DNA of 64,000 nt from Salegentibacter maritimus (GCF_016236915.1 NZ_JAEHOK010000002.1:186001-250000), one strand, 5' to 3'; counted from the stretch's first letter, positions 38,890-48,140 are shown. Translations and numbers: made by a program. The notes: generated from the letters alone by a model not told the origin.

Positions 38890-39522
38890 CTATTTAAAAG
38901 CATCGCTCAACACCAATATTACCGAGGAGCTTATGTATTCAATCCCAATGGCAATCACAATAAAGCCAATGATTCGGGAAATAGCATTAATGCCTGAAGC
39001 GCCTAGCATTTTTACAATATAGTGAGAACTTCGTAATACAAGAAAGGTTGCTAAGCAAACGCCAAGAATGGCTAGTACAGCAATAAGTTTTTGAGAAATT
39101 ACGGTGTAATCTTCATACATGCCAATTAGTAGAGAAATGGATCCTGGTCCTGCCAACATGGGTATTGCCAGAGGGGTAAGCGAAACATTATTTCTTTGAA
39201 AAGCATCGTTTTTTACTCTTTCTTTTTCCATTCCTTTATGTTTGGAAAAAGAGCCGGTGAGCAAAGCGAATCCCGAGGTTACGATAATAAGTCCCCCGGC
39301 AATTCTTAAAGACTCAATACTAATCCCAAAAAAATGTAAGATATATCTGCCAATAAAAAACGAAATCAAAAGAATCACAAAAACATTAATAGCAGTAAGT
39401 AGCGAAGTTTTTGATTGTTCTTTTGCAGAATATTCTCGGGTGAGCCCTACAAAAATTGGCACGGTTCCCAGTGGGTTCATCACAGAGAAGAGTGCGGCAA
39501 AAGCATAAATAAATAATTCCAT
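38890..39522 (-). CDS. MarC family (UPF0056) integral membrane protein
   Basis: I choose ATG 39522 as start (MELFIYAFAALFSVMNPLGT, 210 residues); the longer frame would use a TTG at 39537. The protein has about six membrane segments with the MarC hallmarks: FSVMNPLGTVPIFVGLT near the N-terminus, the repeated TPLAIPMLAGPGSISLLI and a C-terminal ISRIIGFIVIAIGIEYI. It was once linked to multiple antibiotic resistance in E. coli, a claim later withdrawn, so its role is unknown. Confidence 0.88.
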   Translation of the reverse strand: MELFIYAFAALFSVMNPLGTVPIFVGLTREYSAKEQSKTSLLTAINVFVILLISFFIGRYILHFFGISIESLRIAGGLIIVTSGFALLTGSFSKHKGMEKERVKNDAFQRNNVSLTPLAIPMLAGPGSISLLIGMYEDYTVISQKLIAVLAILGVCLATFLVLRSSHYIVKMLGASGINAISRIIGFIVIAIGIEYISSSVILVLSDAFK

Positions 39523-39629
39523 TAATTTTTTTGGCAAAATTGCAATAGCAATAGCTTTTAAAAATTATGAAGAGTTTACGCTTAGATTATAAAAATGAGA
39601 GTTGCCGAGAACCGCTTGTAAATTTATAG

Positions 39630-40055
39630 TTAAAGATCCTCAATTTGCGTAGGGGCGTTATCTGATTTGTAGTCTAAAATCTTTTTAAAATACTTGTGTA
39701 TAGCGGGTGTGTTTGCTTTTACCTTAATCTTAGAATGATCTTTATAAATAGAGTATTCTTCGGCTTTTCCTTTGTAAAGATGTAGCTTATAATAAGGAAT
39801 TACAAGGGCGTAGGTCTCTAAAAGAGATCTAAACATTACTATAATCCCTTTTGGTCGCATTTCAACATTACAGGTATTGGCATTATTATCTAAAACCAAT
39901 AGGTTATGAATATCAATGCTGGTATCGGTAATATGCAGTTTTGGTGAGCCTGTGCCGTTTAACTTCATACGATCAAGCAGCGTAAACGGCCTGCCAACTT
40001 CATTATCGATTTTTTCTTTGGTTTTGCTTCGGTTATAAGAGATATTTAATAACAT
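39630..40055 (-). CDS. conserved flavobacterial protein of unknown function
   Basis: The start at ATG 40055 gives 141 residues (MLLNISYNRSKTKEKIDNEV); an upstream ATG at 40094 would add 13 residues but overlaps a TATCTTTA promoter-like motif. The protein is soluble, has no signal or membrane segment, and contains a rather conserved-looking block (KLNGTGSPKLHITDTSIDIH). I know of no function. It is divergent to argS, with 196 bases between, and no operon partner is visible. Confidence 0.7.
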   Translation of the reverse strand: MLLNISYNRSKTKEKIDNEVGRPFTLLDRMKLNGTGSPKLHITDTSIDIHNLLVLDNNANTCNVEMRPKGIIVMFRSLLETYALVIPYYKLHLYKGKAEEYSIYKDHSKIKVKANTPAIHKYFKKILDYKSDNAPTQIEDL

Positions 40056-40147
40056 AGCTTTTTGTTTAAAGATAAGTAAATTACTTCGGGACATGATCAG
40101 GAAGCATTAAGAAAAAATAGTTTACAATTTTAAGACAAGTCCCGGTG

Positions 40148-40183
40148 TCCCGATAACTATAGGGATTAATCTCGATTATCGAG
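40148..40183. repeat. short palindromes in the argS upstream region
   Basis: TCCC/GGGA (40148-40165) and CTCGA/TCGAG (40171-40175 with 40179-40183) are two small inverted repeats next to each other in the divergent promoter region. They resemble decayed dispersed repeats of this genome type more than an operator, but a regulatory role cannot be excluded. Confidence 0.3.
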
Positions 40184-40212
40184 TAAATTATAGGCAAAAG
40201 CCTATTTTCTGT

Positions 40213-40220
40213 TATCTTTG
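40213..40220 (+). promoter_or_regulatory. predicted -7 element of argS
   Basis: TATCTTTG matches the TAnnTTTG consensus exactly and lies 31 bases before the ATG. No convincing TTTG -33 element is found 19-21 bases upstream, so the promoter may be weak or activator-dependent. Support is moderate. Confidence 0.55.
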
Positions 40221-40251
40221 CAGCGCTTAAAACAATAAATAAAAGTAAAAG

Positions 40252-42033
40252 ATGACAATCCAAAGTACTCTCGCTAACCACGTAAAAGCTGCCGTTAAAA
40301 AGGCTTATGATGTTGAAATCGAAAATTTTGAATTTCAACCTACGCGCAAGGATTTTGAAGGCGATATCACTTTGGTTACTTTTCCAATGTTAAAGACGCT
40401 TAAGACGAATCCCGTTAAACTTGGCGAAGAAATTGGAACTTATCTAACTGAAAATGTTAACGAAGTTTCAGGTTTTAATGTGGTAAAAGGTTTTCTGAAT
40501 ATTGTTTTGAGCGATGCCTATTTCCTGGAGTTTTTCAACGGAATGAAAGACAGGGAAGATTTTGGAATACTACCCCCAGCCGAAGATGCTAAGGGTATTA
40601 TGGTGGAATATTCTTCTCCAAATACCAATAAACCCCTACACTTAGGTCATATTAGAAATATTCTTTTAGGATTTTCTGTGGCTGAAATTTTAAGCGCTGC
40701 CGGAAATAAATCTTACAAAACCCAGATTATTAACGATAGGGGGATTCATATCTGTAAGTCTATGTTGGCATGGGAGCGCTTTGGAAACGGTGAAACACCG
40801 GAGTCTACAGGCTTAAAAGGGGATAAGTTGGTAGGGAATTACTATGTGAAATTTGACCAGGAGTATAAAAAAGAGGTTGCCGAATTAATGGAGGCCAAAG
40901 GAATTTCTGAAGAAGCGGCGAAAGCAGAGGCGCCAATTTTGGTTGAAGCTAAACAAATGTTGTTGAAGTGGGAAGCCGGTGATCCGGAAGTGGTGGCCCT
41001 TTGGGAAAAAATGAACCAATGGGTGTATCAGGGGTTTGAAAAAACCTATGATTCGCTGGGCGTGGATTTCGATAAAAATTATTACGAAAGCGACACCTAT
41101 CTTTTAGGGAAAGATGTGGTAAACCAGGGACTTGAAAAAGGAGTGTTCTATAAAAAAGAAGATGGGAGTGTATGGATAGATCTTACCGATGAAGGCCTTG
41201 ATGAGAAAATTGTATTGCGTAGCGACGGAACCGCGGTTTATATGACGCAGGATATTGGTACCGCCATTCAACGCGTGAAAGATTTTGATATTAGCGGAAT
41301 GGTTTATACCGTGGGTAACGAACAGGATTATCATTTTAAAGTCTTGTTTTTAATTCTGAAAAAACTTGGATTTGACTGGGCAGATTACCTTTATCATTTA
41401 AGTTATGGCATGGTAGATTTACCTAGCGGAAAAATGAAAAGTAGGGAAGGAACCGTGGTAGATGCCGACGACCTTATTGCCGAAATGGCCGAAACTGCCA
41501 AAAATATTTCTGAAGAATTAGGGAAATTAGATGGTTATACCGAGGTTGAAAAAGAGGAACTCTACAAAATTATAGGCCTGGGGGCATTAAAATATTATAT
41601 TCTAAAGGTAGATCCTAAAAAGAGAATTCTTTTTAACCCTGAAGAATCGGTAGATTTTCAGGGAAATACCGGCCCATTTATTCAGTATACCTATGCCAGA
41701 ATTCAATCTATAATTAGAAAAGCCGATTTCGATTTTAAAAAACCGGTGGAAGATGCTTATAAATTTCACGAAAAAGAACGTTCGCTAATAAAACAACTTC
41801 AGTTGTACCCTGAAACTATTCAACTGGCGGCAGAAAATCATAGTCCGGCTTTAATTGCCAATTATACCTACGAGCTGGTAAAAGAATTCAATTCATTTTA
41901 TCAAAATATAACCATTTTGGGAACCGAAGATATCACCGAGAAAACTTTAAGGGTACAATTGGCCAATAGCGTAGGCAGTGTTATAAAATCTTCGTTTGGT
42001 TTATTAGGAATACAGGTGCCAGAACGTATGTAG
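40252..42033 (+). CDS. argS: arginyl-tRNA synthetase
   Basis: The 593-residue class I synthetase charges tRNA-Arg. The N-terminal additional domain (about 1-100) is followed by the HIGH-type motif SSPNTNKPLHLGHIRNI and the KMSKS counterpart GKMKSREGTVV. The DALR anticodon-binding domain is complete at the C-terminus, ending GIQVPERM. The length is typical. It stands alone with a consensus -7 element upstream. Confidence 0.98.
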   Translation: MTIQSTLANHVKAAVKKAYDVEIENFEFQPTRKDFEGDITLVTFPMLKTLKTNPVKLGEEIGTYLTENVNEVSGFNVVKGFLNIVLSDAYFLEFFNGMKDREDFGILPPAEDAKGIMVEYSSPNTNKPLHLGHIRNILLGFSVAEILSAAGNKSYKTQIINDRGIHICKSMLAWERFGNGETPESTGLKGDKLVGNYYVKFDQEYKKEVAELMEAKGISEEAAKAEAPILVEAKQMLLKWEAGDPEVVALWEKMNQWVYQGFEKTYDSLGVDFDKNYYESDTYLLGKDVVNQGLEKGVFYKKEDGSVWIDLTDEGLDEKIVLRSDGTAVYMTQDIGTAIQRVKDFDISGMVYTVGNEQDYHFKVLFLILKKLGFDWADYLYHLSYGMVDLPSGKMKSREGTVVDADDLIAEMAETAKNISEELGKLDGYTEVEKEELYKIIGLGALKYYILKVDPKKRILFNPEESVDFQGNTGPFIQYTYARIQSIIRKADFDFKKPVEDAYKFHEKERSLIKQLQLYPETIQLAAENHSPALIANYTYELVKEFNSFYQNITILGTEDITEKTLRVQLANSVGSVIKSSFGLLGIQVPERM

Positions 42034-42074
42034 GTTTAAATTAAGGAATATTGAATTGGAATGAAATAAAAAGT

Positions 42075-42104
42075 TTTCACTTCAGGCTCAAATCATTAAA
42101 TTTG
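42075..42104 (+). promoter_or_regulatory. predicted promoter of ffh
   Basis: TTTC (42075-42078), an 18-base spacer and TAAATTTG (42097-42104) agree with the Bacteroidota pattern; the -7 element is exact and the -33 has one mismatch. It implies a leader of about 120 bases before ffh. That leader contains AACTTC/GAAGTT and CGAG/CTCG inverted repeats. Confidence 0.6.
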
Positions 42105-42230
42105 CAATTCCTTCTAAAAGGAGGAATTAGAACTTCGTAGGAAAATAGAAGTTAGTTGAAAAAGTTTTAAATTTCGAGGGAGGCCTCGGTAGAATTATAC
42201 CCTTTTTGGGATTAAATCACAGGAAAAATT

Positions 42231-43559
42231 ATGTTTGATAATTTAAGCGATAAGTTAGATAATGCCTTACACGTTTTAAAAGGCCACGGCCAGATTACCG
42301 AGGTAAACGTTGCCGAAACTTTAAAAGAAGTAAGACGTGCTTTGGTAGATGCCGATGTGAATTATAAAATAGCCAAAGACTTTACCAATACCGTAAAGAA
42401 AAAGGCTCTGGGCCAAAACGTATTAACTGCCCTCAAGCCCGGCCAGATGATGGTAAAATTGGTAAAAGACGAGCTTACCGAGTTAATGGGTGGGGAAGCC
42501 GAAGGCATTAACCTTTCGGGAAATCCTTCTGTGATTCTAATGTCTGGTTTACAGGGTAGTGGTAAAACCACTTTTTCTGGTAAACTCGCTAACTTCCTTA
42601 AAAATAAAAAGACTAAAAAGCCTTTGTTGGTGGCTTGTGATGTATACCGTCCCGCGGCCATTAATCAGTTGCATGTGGTTGGAGAGCAGGTTGGTGTTGA
42701 GGTTTTTTCAGACGAAGGAAACCAGGATCCGGTAGCTATTTCTAAAGCTGCTATTGCACACGCTAAAGAAAATGGCCATAATGTGGTAATTATAGATACC
42801 GCCGGTCGTTTAGCTGTAGATGAAGCGATGATGACCGAAATCTCGAATATTCACCAGGCCATAGAACCACACGAAACTTTATTCGTGGTAGACTCCATGA
42901 CAGGGCAGGATGCGGTTAATACCGCAAAAACTTTTAATGAGAGACTTAATTTTGATGGGGTTATCCTTACAAAATTAGATGGTGATACTCGTGGTGGTGC
43001 AGCCATATCCATTAAATCTGTAGTTAATAAGCCTATTAAATTTATTGGTACCGGAGAAAAGATGGATGCCTTAGATGTGTTCTATCCAGACCGTATGGCC
43101 GACAGGATTTTGGGGATGGGAGATGTGGTTTCCCTTGTGGAGCGTGCCCAGGAGCAATACGATGAAGAAGAAGCGAGAAAACTTCAGAAGAAAATTGCCA
43201 AAAACCAGTTTGGTTTTGATGATTTCCTAAAGCAACTACAGCAAATTAAGAAAATGGGGTCTATGAAAGACCTTATGGGAATGATTCCGGGAGCAGGAAA
43301 GATGCTTAAAGATGTAGATATTGATGATGATGCCTTTAAAGGAATTGAAGCGATAATCCACTCCATGACCCCTGAAGAAAGAAGTAATCCAAAAATTATA
43401 AATTCCAGCCGAAAGAAACGAATTAGTAAAGGTTCGGGGACCTCGGTTCAGGAAGTAAACCAGCTGTTAAAACAATTTAACCAGATGGGAAAAATGATGA
43501 AGATGATGCAAGGCGGTGGAGGCCGGAAGATGATGCAAATGATGAAGGGAATGAAATAG
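42231..43559 (+). CDS. ffh: signal recognition particle protein
   Basis: The 442-residue SRP54 homologue targets nascent membrane proteins to FtsY and SecY. The N domain is followed by the G domain (LQGSGKTTFSGKLA, IDTAGRLAVD, TKLDGDTRGGA). The Met-rich M domain ends in KMMKMMQGGGGRKMMQMM, as expected for the signal-sequence-binding groove. It has a long predicted 5' leader. An S23-type gene with flanking repeats sits between its end and folD. Confidence 0.98.
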   Translation: MFDNLSDKLDNALHVLKGHGQITEVNVAETLKEVRRALVDADVNYKIAKDFTNTVKKKALGQNVLTALKPGQMMVKLVKDELTELMGGEAEGINLSGNPSVILMSGLQGSGKTTFSGKLANFLKNKKTKKPLLVACDVYRPAAINQLHVVGEQVGVEVFSDEGNQDPVAISKAAIAHAKENGHNVVIIDTAGRLAVDEAMMTEISNIHQAIEPHETLFVVDSMTGQDAVNTAKTFNERLNFDGVILTKLDGDTRGGAAISIKSVVNKPIKFIGTGEKMDALDVFYPDRMADRILGMGDVVSLVERAQEQYDEEEARKLQKKIAKNQFGFDDFLKQLQQIKKMGSMKDLMGMIPGAGKMLKDVDIDDDAFKGIEAIIHSMTPEERSNPKIINSSRKKRISKGSGTSVQEVNQLLKQFNQMGKMMKMMQGGGGRKMMQMMKGMK

Positions 43560-43561
43560 AA

Positions 43562-43597
43562 CTCAGTAGGCAGTTGTTCCAGTCTCAGTAGGCAATT
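43562..43597. repeat. left arm flanking the S23-type gene
   Basis: CTCAGTAGGCA occurs twice at a 22-base period (43562-43572 and 43584-43594) between the ffh stop and the start of the S23-type gene. Its CAGTAGGCAGTT-like units are the approximate inverse complement of the AACTGCCAACTG units in the right arm (43986-44017). The arms bracket the gene and suggest a former mobile unit. Confidence 0.7.
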
Positions 43598-43612
43598 AAT
43601 TAAATACTTAAT

Positions 43613-43984
43613 ATGGATTTTAAATCACTACGTGTTTACGAGATTGGATTTGAACTTGCTATGGAGATATTTGAGAATTCAAGAAGATTCCCTAAAGAAG
43701 AAACTTATTCCTTAACAGATCAAATAAGGAGGAGTTCGAGGTCGGTTTGTGTAAATGTTGCTGAGGCTTATAGAAAGAGAAGGTACGAGAAGCACTTTGT
43801 AAGCAAGTTAACTGATAGTGACGCTGAGAACGCTGAAACTCAAAGCTGGTTAGAGTTTGCTTATGCTTGTAAATACCTAGATTTAGATACAAAAGATAAA
43901 TTGATTAAGAAAAGTCACGAAGTAGGAAAACTTCTAAATTTTATGATTAATAATCCTGGGAGATTTGGAGTGGGTAAAGATTAA
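43613..43984 (+). CDS. four-helix-bundle protein (S23 / 23S rRNA intervening-sequence family)
   Basis: The 123-residue, all-helical protein has the hallmark pattern of the S23/IVP family: FKSLRVYEIGFELAMEIF, FPKEETYSLTDQIRRSSRSV, NVAEAYRKRR and a C-terminal LINKSHEV-type helix (LIKKSHEVGKLLNFMINN). Relatives were first found inside intervening sequences of 23S rRNA genes, and many are now known as free-standing genes flanked by short repeats. Related proteins (bAvd) serve diversity-generating retroelements. Here it sits alone between ffh and folD, bracketed by inverted repeat arms. The function is unknown. Confidence 0.85.
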   Translation: MDFKSLRVYEIGFELAMEIFENSRRFPKEETYSLTDQIRRSSRSVCVNVAEAYRKRRYEKHFVSKLTDSDAENAETQSWLEFAYACKYLDLDTKDKLIKKSHEVGKLLNFMINNPGRFGVGKD

Positions 43985-43985
43985 A

Positions 43986-44017
43986 AACTGCCAACTGCTA
44001 CTACCAACTGAAAACTG
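43986..44017. repeat. right arm flanking the S23-type gene
   Basis: AACTG-containing units (AACTGCCAACTG, CCAACTG, AAAACTG) follow the S23-type stop codon by one base and end 3 bases before the folD ATG. They are inverse-complementary in style to the left arm at 43562-43597, giving the cassette terminal inverted repeats of low fidelity. Confidence 0.65.
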
Positions 44018-44020
44018 ACC

Positions 44021-44929
44021 ATGACTATATTAGACGGAAAAAAAACCAGTAACGATATTAAAAATGAAATCGCTGCTGAGGTTGAGAAAATTAAAAAAAG
44101 AGGGGAAAAGGTACCTCATTTGGCTGCGATTATTGTAGGAAACGACGGGGCCAGCCTAACCTATGTTAATGCTAAAGTAAAATCCTGTAAAAGAGTTGGA
44201 TTTGAATCTTCTTTATATAGGTTGCCAAATACGGTAAGTGAGCTGGAACTTTTAGATAAGATCGAAGAGTTAAATCAGAATGACGATATAGACGGATTTA
44301 TTGTACAGCTTCCTTTGCCTCCACAAATAGATACCCAAAAAGTATTAAATGCCGTAGACCCCGATAAAGATGTAGATGGTTTTCACCCTACCAATTTTGG
44401 GAAAATGGCCCTGGATATGACTTCCTTTATCCCTGCGACCCCTTTTGGAATTTTAGAACTGTTAGAGCGTTACGATATTCCAACAAAAGGAAAGCATACT
44501 GTGGTTATTGGTAGAAGTTATATTGTGGGGAGACCTATGAGTATTTTAATGGGGAGAAGCGGTTTTCCAGGAAATTCAACAGTTACCTTAACGCACGAAT
44601 TCACTAAAAATATTACCCAAATCACTTCCCAGGCCGATATTATTATTATCGCGGTTGGAATTCCCGATTTCCTAAAGGCTGAAATGATTAAAGATGATGC
44701 TGTTATTATTGATGTGGGAATAACCAGGGTGCCAGATGAAGAAGCTGAAAAAGGCTACGTGATAAAAGGAGATGTAGATTTTGAAAATGTAAGTAAGCGT
44801 GCTTCATACATCACACCTGTACCGGGTGGAGTAGGTCCAATGACGGTTTCTATGCTGCTTAAAAATACTTTATTAGCTACCGAACGCCATAAAAAAAGAG
44901 CTAAGGAAAAAAGTATGTTGAATAAATAA
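44021..44929 (+). CDS. folD: bifunctional methylenetetrahydrofolate dehydrogenase/cyclohydrolase
   Basis: The 302-residue FolD interconverts 5,10-methylene- and 10-formyl-tetrahydrofolate for purine and formylmethionine synthesis. The catalytic Lys motif YVNAKVKSCKRVGF, the QLPLPPQID stretch, the Rossmann segment VVIGRSYIVGRPMS and the C-terminal TPVPGGVGPMTVSML are all intact. Its ATG directly follows the S23 repeat arm. A strong, probably bidirectional, terminator follows. Confidence 0.98.
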   Translation: MTILDGKKTSNDIKNEIAAEVEKIKKRGEKVPHLAAIIVGNDGASLTYVNAKVKSCKRVGFESSLYRLPNTVSELELLDKIEELNQNDDIDGFIVQLPLPPQIDTQKVLNAVDPDKDVDGFHPTNFGKMALDMTSFIPATPFGILELLERYDIPTKGKHTVVIGRSYIVGRPMSILMGRSGFPGNSTVTLTHEFTKNITQITSQADIIIIAVGIPDFLKAEMIKDDAVIIDVGITRVPDEEAEKGYVIKGDVDFENVSKRASYITPVPGGVGPMTVSMLLKNTLLATERHKKRAKEKSMLNK

Positions 44930-44948
44930 CCTATTAGGTGCCAGATTA

Positions 44949-44999
44949 AAAAAATCCTATTGAGCCTGAAATTTGAATTTAGGCTTGATAGGATTTTTT
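44949..44999. terminator. bidirectional terminator between folD and the YkvA gene
   Basis: A 12-bp outer stem (44949-44960 with 44988-44999) plus an AGCCT/AGGCT inner stem forms a long hairpin with A-rich left and T-rich right flanks. It suits both the plus-strand folD and the minus-strand YkvA-like gene, which converge here. Confidence 0.88.
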
Positions 45000-45019
45000 A
45001 GTTATTTAAAGCCGGGAAA

Positions 45020-45421
45020 TTAAGCTTCCTCAAGTTTCCAATCTAAATACTTATGAAGGTCGGTTTCAATAAATCTCAATGCCACGGTTAAAACGGCAAA
45101 ATCGTCTACATAGCCAAGTCCGGGGATAAAATCTGGCATTAAATCTAAAGGGTTTAAGACATATAAAAGCGCAAAAACTATAGAAGCAATTGTAAACCAG
45201 GGTACATTTTTATATGCACCTTTTCTATAATCCTGAAGCATTCCAAACATTAATTTACCAAGTTCTGTATACTTCCTTAGTGTACTGGCATTTACAATTT
45301 TATCTTCTATTTTCTCCTGATTTTTTGCTGCTAATTCTACATCTCCATCTTTTACCTGCGCAACACCTTTCTTTAGGTATTCCTCATCAATCTCTTGCTT
45401 CTTTTTACTGAACATATTCAT
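45020..45421 (-). CDS. YkvA-like membrane protein (DUF1232)
   Basis: The 133-residue protein has a basic and acidic N-terminal cytoplasmic part and one or two hydrophobic segments (TIASIVFALLYVLNPLDLMP). The DUF1232 signature is the block NPLDLMPDFIPGLGYVDDFA. The role of the family is unknown. It is probably the last gene of a VOC - AI-2E-like - YkvA minus-strand unit, followed by a bidirectional terminator. Confidence 0.82.
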   Translation of the reverse strand: MNMFSKKKQEIDEEYLKKGVAQVKDGDVELAAKNQEKIEDKIVNASTLRKYTELGKLMFGMLQDYRKGAYKNVPWFTIASIVFALLYVLNPLDLMPDFIPGLGYVDDFAVLTVALRFIETDLHKYLDWKLEEA

Positions 45422-45454
45422 AATTATTCTTCATTTTGTTGATTAGTAGTTGTT

Positions 45455-46474
45455 TTAAAGTCTGTCATTGGAATTGCCATACTCCTTTTTGTAAATTTTC
45501 AGAATTAATAAAAACAAGGAGATAAGCAATGGTCCAAAAATTAATCCAATAAAACCAAAAAGTGGCACTCCAACAATAACTCCAAATAAAGTAATTAAAG
45601 GATGTACCGCAGCGAGTCTGTCTAAGATGTACAGTCTAATTAAATTATCGGTAGAACCCACAACCACAAAGCCATATATTAACATAGCAATAGCCTGCCA
45701 ATTATCGCCCTGGGCCATTAAAAGTATTACTACGGGAATAATTCCAATAGCGGTTCCAATAAATGGAATCATAGATCCTATAGCTGTTATCACAAACCAA
45801 AAGAAAGGATCTGGTACTCCCAAAATTAAATAGCCAATAAGGGCTATAACTCCCTGAAAAATTGCCACAAGTGGAATTCCCAGTGCATTAGACCTTACAA
45901 GTTGATCGCTTTCCTTACCTATTATTTGTAGGTTTTCATTACCTAGGGGAATGTAAGAAATAAGAGAAGATTTCATAGAGTCCCTTTTTGTGAGCATATA
46001 ATAAAGCATAAAGTACATAATACCTATTGCGATAAATGCATTAAAAGTGCCACCTGCCAAACTTTGCAGATTTCCAGACATCCAATTGGTGACCGAAGCG
46101 GTATCTATAGAATCGCTTAAACTATAGCCAATATAGGTTTCGGCTTCTACTAGTTGATCTTTTATGGCCCTAATTACCCTTTCTGAATTAGCTACTGCTT
46201 TACTTATTTTCGAAGAAAGCATAATTACAATCAAAGAAATGGGAACAAGAATTCCTATAAAGGAACCTGCCATTAAAAGTGATGCAGCTACCGTAGGGCT
46301 CCAGCCCCTGGCTATTAATTTTTTCATCCAGTTCCGTAAAAGAACATATAGGGTGATGGCTCCCAAAACCCCGGATAGGTATGGAATAATTTCTTTAAAA
46401 ATTAAAACCGCTAAAAATAAGATGAGCATTAGTACAAAAATTTGGCGTACCAGTGCCGGTTTTAATCTATTCAT
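45455..46474 (-). CDS. AI-2E family transporter (PerM/YdiK-like)
   Basis: The 339-residue inner-membrane protein has about eight hydrophobic segments with the UPF0118/AI-2E exporter pattern: a paired N-terminal hairpin, a middle amphipathic part (LSSKISKAVANSERVIRAIK), GVPDPFFWFVITAIGSMIPF and a C-terminal IRLYILDRLAAVHPLITLFG. Members export diverse small molecules or ions, and the family name does not prove AI-2 transport. It lies between a VOC-fold gene (18 bases) and a YkvA gene (33 bases). Confidence 0.9.
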   Translation of the reverse strand: MNRLKPALVRQIFVLMLILFLAVLIFKEIIPYLSGVLGAITLYVLLRNWMKKLIARGWSPTVAASLLMAGSFIGILVPISLIVIMLSSKISKAVANSERVIRAIKDQLVEAETYIGYSLSDSIDTASVTNWMSGNLQSLAGGTFNAFIAIGIMYFMLYYMLTKRDSMKSSLISYIPLGNENLQIIGKESDQLVRSNALGIPLVAIFQGVIALIGYLILGVPDPFFWFVITAIGSMIPFIGTAIGIIPVVILLMAQGDNWQAIAMLIYGFVVVGSTDNLIRLYILDRLAAVHPLITLFGVIVGVPLFGFIGLIFGPLLISLFLLILKIYKKEYGNSNDRL

Positions 46475-46492
46475 ATTTTTATAGTTGGTTGG

Positions 46493-46915
46493 TTATTTTG
46501 CAAATAATTGATCTTTATTTTTAAAGGCTTTAAATTCTAAGGCATTCCCACAAGGATCTTTAAAAAACATGGTGGCCTGTTCGCCTACCTGCCCTTGAAA
46601 ACGAATATAGGGTTCAATTTCAAATTCAAGGCTTTTAGATCTTAATAAGTTGGCAAACTCCTCAAATACATCCCATTCCAGGACTACGCCAAAATGGGGT
46701 ATTGGAACATCTTTCCCATCAACAGGATTACTATGTGCTTTTTCAATCTCTTCCTTTGGTTTGTAATGAATCACCAATTGGTGACCGAAAAAATTGAAAT
46801 CTACCCAGTGATCGCTGCTTCGGCCTTCGCCGCAACCAAGGGTTTCTTTATAAAATTTTCTGGCTTTTTGTAAATCTGAGACCGGTATGGCTAAATGAAA
46901 CGGCTGCACCCTCAT
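46493..46915 (-). CDS. VOC-fold (glyoxalase/dioxygenase superfamily) protein
   Basis: The 140-residue protein shows the paired beta-alpha-beta modules of the vicinal oxygen chelate fold: [20 protein letters not shown] at the start and [16 protein letters not shown] at the end. His 7 and Glu in LEFK are plausible metal ligands. The substrate is unknown; it could be a glyoxalase, a dioxygenase or a resistance-type protein. It is the first gene of a three-gene minus-strand set. Confidence 0.85.
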   Translation of the reverse strand: MRVQPFHLAIPVSDLQKARKFYKETLGCGEGRSSDHWVDFNFFGHQLVIHYKPKEEIEKAHSNPVDGKDVPIPHFGVVLEWDVFEEFANLLRSKSLEFEIEPYIRFQGQVGEQATMFFKDPCGNALEFKAFKNKDQLFAK

Positions 46916-47010
46916 AAATTGTTACTTTTTAATGTAGACAAAGACATAACTAAAGTTAACAAGTAATCTTAACATGCAGGTAAGCTATTCCGCTAATAAT
47001 GTGTTAAGAT

Positions 47011-47799
47011 TTATTTTTTTCTAAAACGCATATTTCTTTTTCCAGACTTATTGGTCGTTACCGATTCTGCTGTTTTGCTAGATTCATTAACCATTTTATT
47101 GATGGTAGCTAGCTCTTCCTGGGTGAGGTCACGGTATGCACCAACCGGAACATCCAGGTTTACATTCATAATCCTAATGCGTTTAAGAGCGGTCACTTCA
47201 TAACCTAAAAATTCGCACATTCTACGAATTTGTCTGTTTAGCCCCTGGGTAAGTATAATCCTGAATTCATTCTTTCCCAACTTTTCTACTTCGCATTTTT
47301 TGGTTCGGGTGCCTAAAATGGGAATACCATTCCCCATTCTTCTAATGAAGTCTGAAGTAATTGGTTTATTTACCGATACGATATACTCCTTTTCATGATT
47401 GTTTTTGGCGCGCAAAATTTTATTGACAATATCCCCATCGTTGGTGAGAAAGATAAGTCCCTCACTAGGCTTATCTAATCGGCCAATAGGAAAAATTCTT
47501 TTTGGATAATTTATAAAATCAATAATGTTATCCTTTTCCACACGGGTATCTGTAGTGCAAACAATACCTATGGGTTTATTAAAAGCCAGGTATACATTAG
47601 GCTCTTTTTTTGTTGCTTCCGATACCGCTTTTCCATCAACTTTTACCAAATCGCCGGGGGCAATTTTGGTTCCCATTTCCGGTATATTGCCATTAATGGT
47701 TACCCGGCCCTGATCTATTAGTTTGTCGGCGGCACGGCGGGAGCAATAGCCTATTTCACTTAAATACTTATTTATTCGGGTGAGCTTTTGTTCAGACAT
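47011..47799 (-). CDS. rluF: 23S rRNA pseudouridine synthase, RluF type
   Basis: The 262-residue enzyme has an N-terminal S4-like RNA-binding domain ([20 protein letters not shown]) and a pseudouridine synthase domain with the catalytic Asp in [12 protein letters not shown]. It also has the closing motif [20 protein letters not shown]. The sequence is closest to RluF (position U2604) of the RsuA/RluB/RluE/RluF group, though the site specificity is inferred. A Ser/Lys-rich tail of about 35 residues follows the catalytic domain. Confidence 0.92.
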   Translation of the reverse strand: MSEQKLTRINKYLSEIGYCSRRAADKLIDQGRVTINGNIPEMGTKIAPGDLVKVDGKAVSEATKKEPNVYLAFNKPIGIVCTTDTRVEKDNIIDFINYPKRIFPIGRLDKPSEGLIFLTNDGDIVNKILRAKNNHEKEYIVSVNKPITSDFIRRMGNGIPILGTRTKKCEVEKLGKNEFRIILTQGLNRQIRRMCEFLGYEVTALKRIRIMNVNLDVPVGAYRDLTQEELATINKMVNESSKTAESVTTNKSGKRNMRFRKK

Positions 47800-48140
47800 A
47801 AAATGAATTCTGAGGTAAAGATAAGGTGAAAGCCGATGGTTTCAAAGTTTTAGGTTCCAGGTTAAGAATTCAAAATCATTGTTGTTCGGTAAAGAATTAA
47901 GATCGCTGCGCTGATATAACCAGGAAAAAGACTTGAATGTAGCTGTCTGATAACCAGCGTTAAATGATTTCTTGTATTTGGTGAAAGCATTATTTTCCAA
48001 AAAATAGGAAGTTCCAAAATTGTAAAAAAGCATAAAATGAACCTCTAATCTAGATAAATAGAGGTCATAAAAGTTTTTACCGGGCATTAGTGATTCAAAA
48101 TATAACAATTTGACAGTCGTAGTTTTTATTAGGTAAAACC

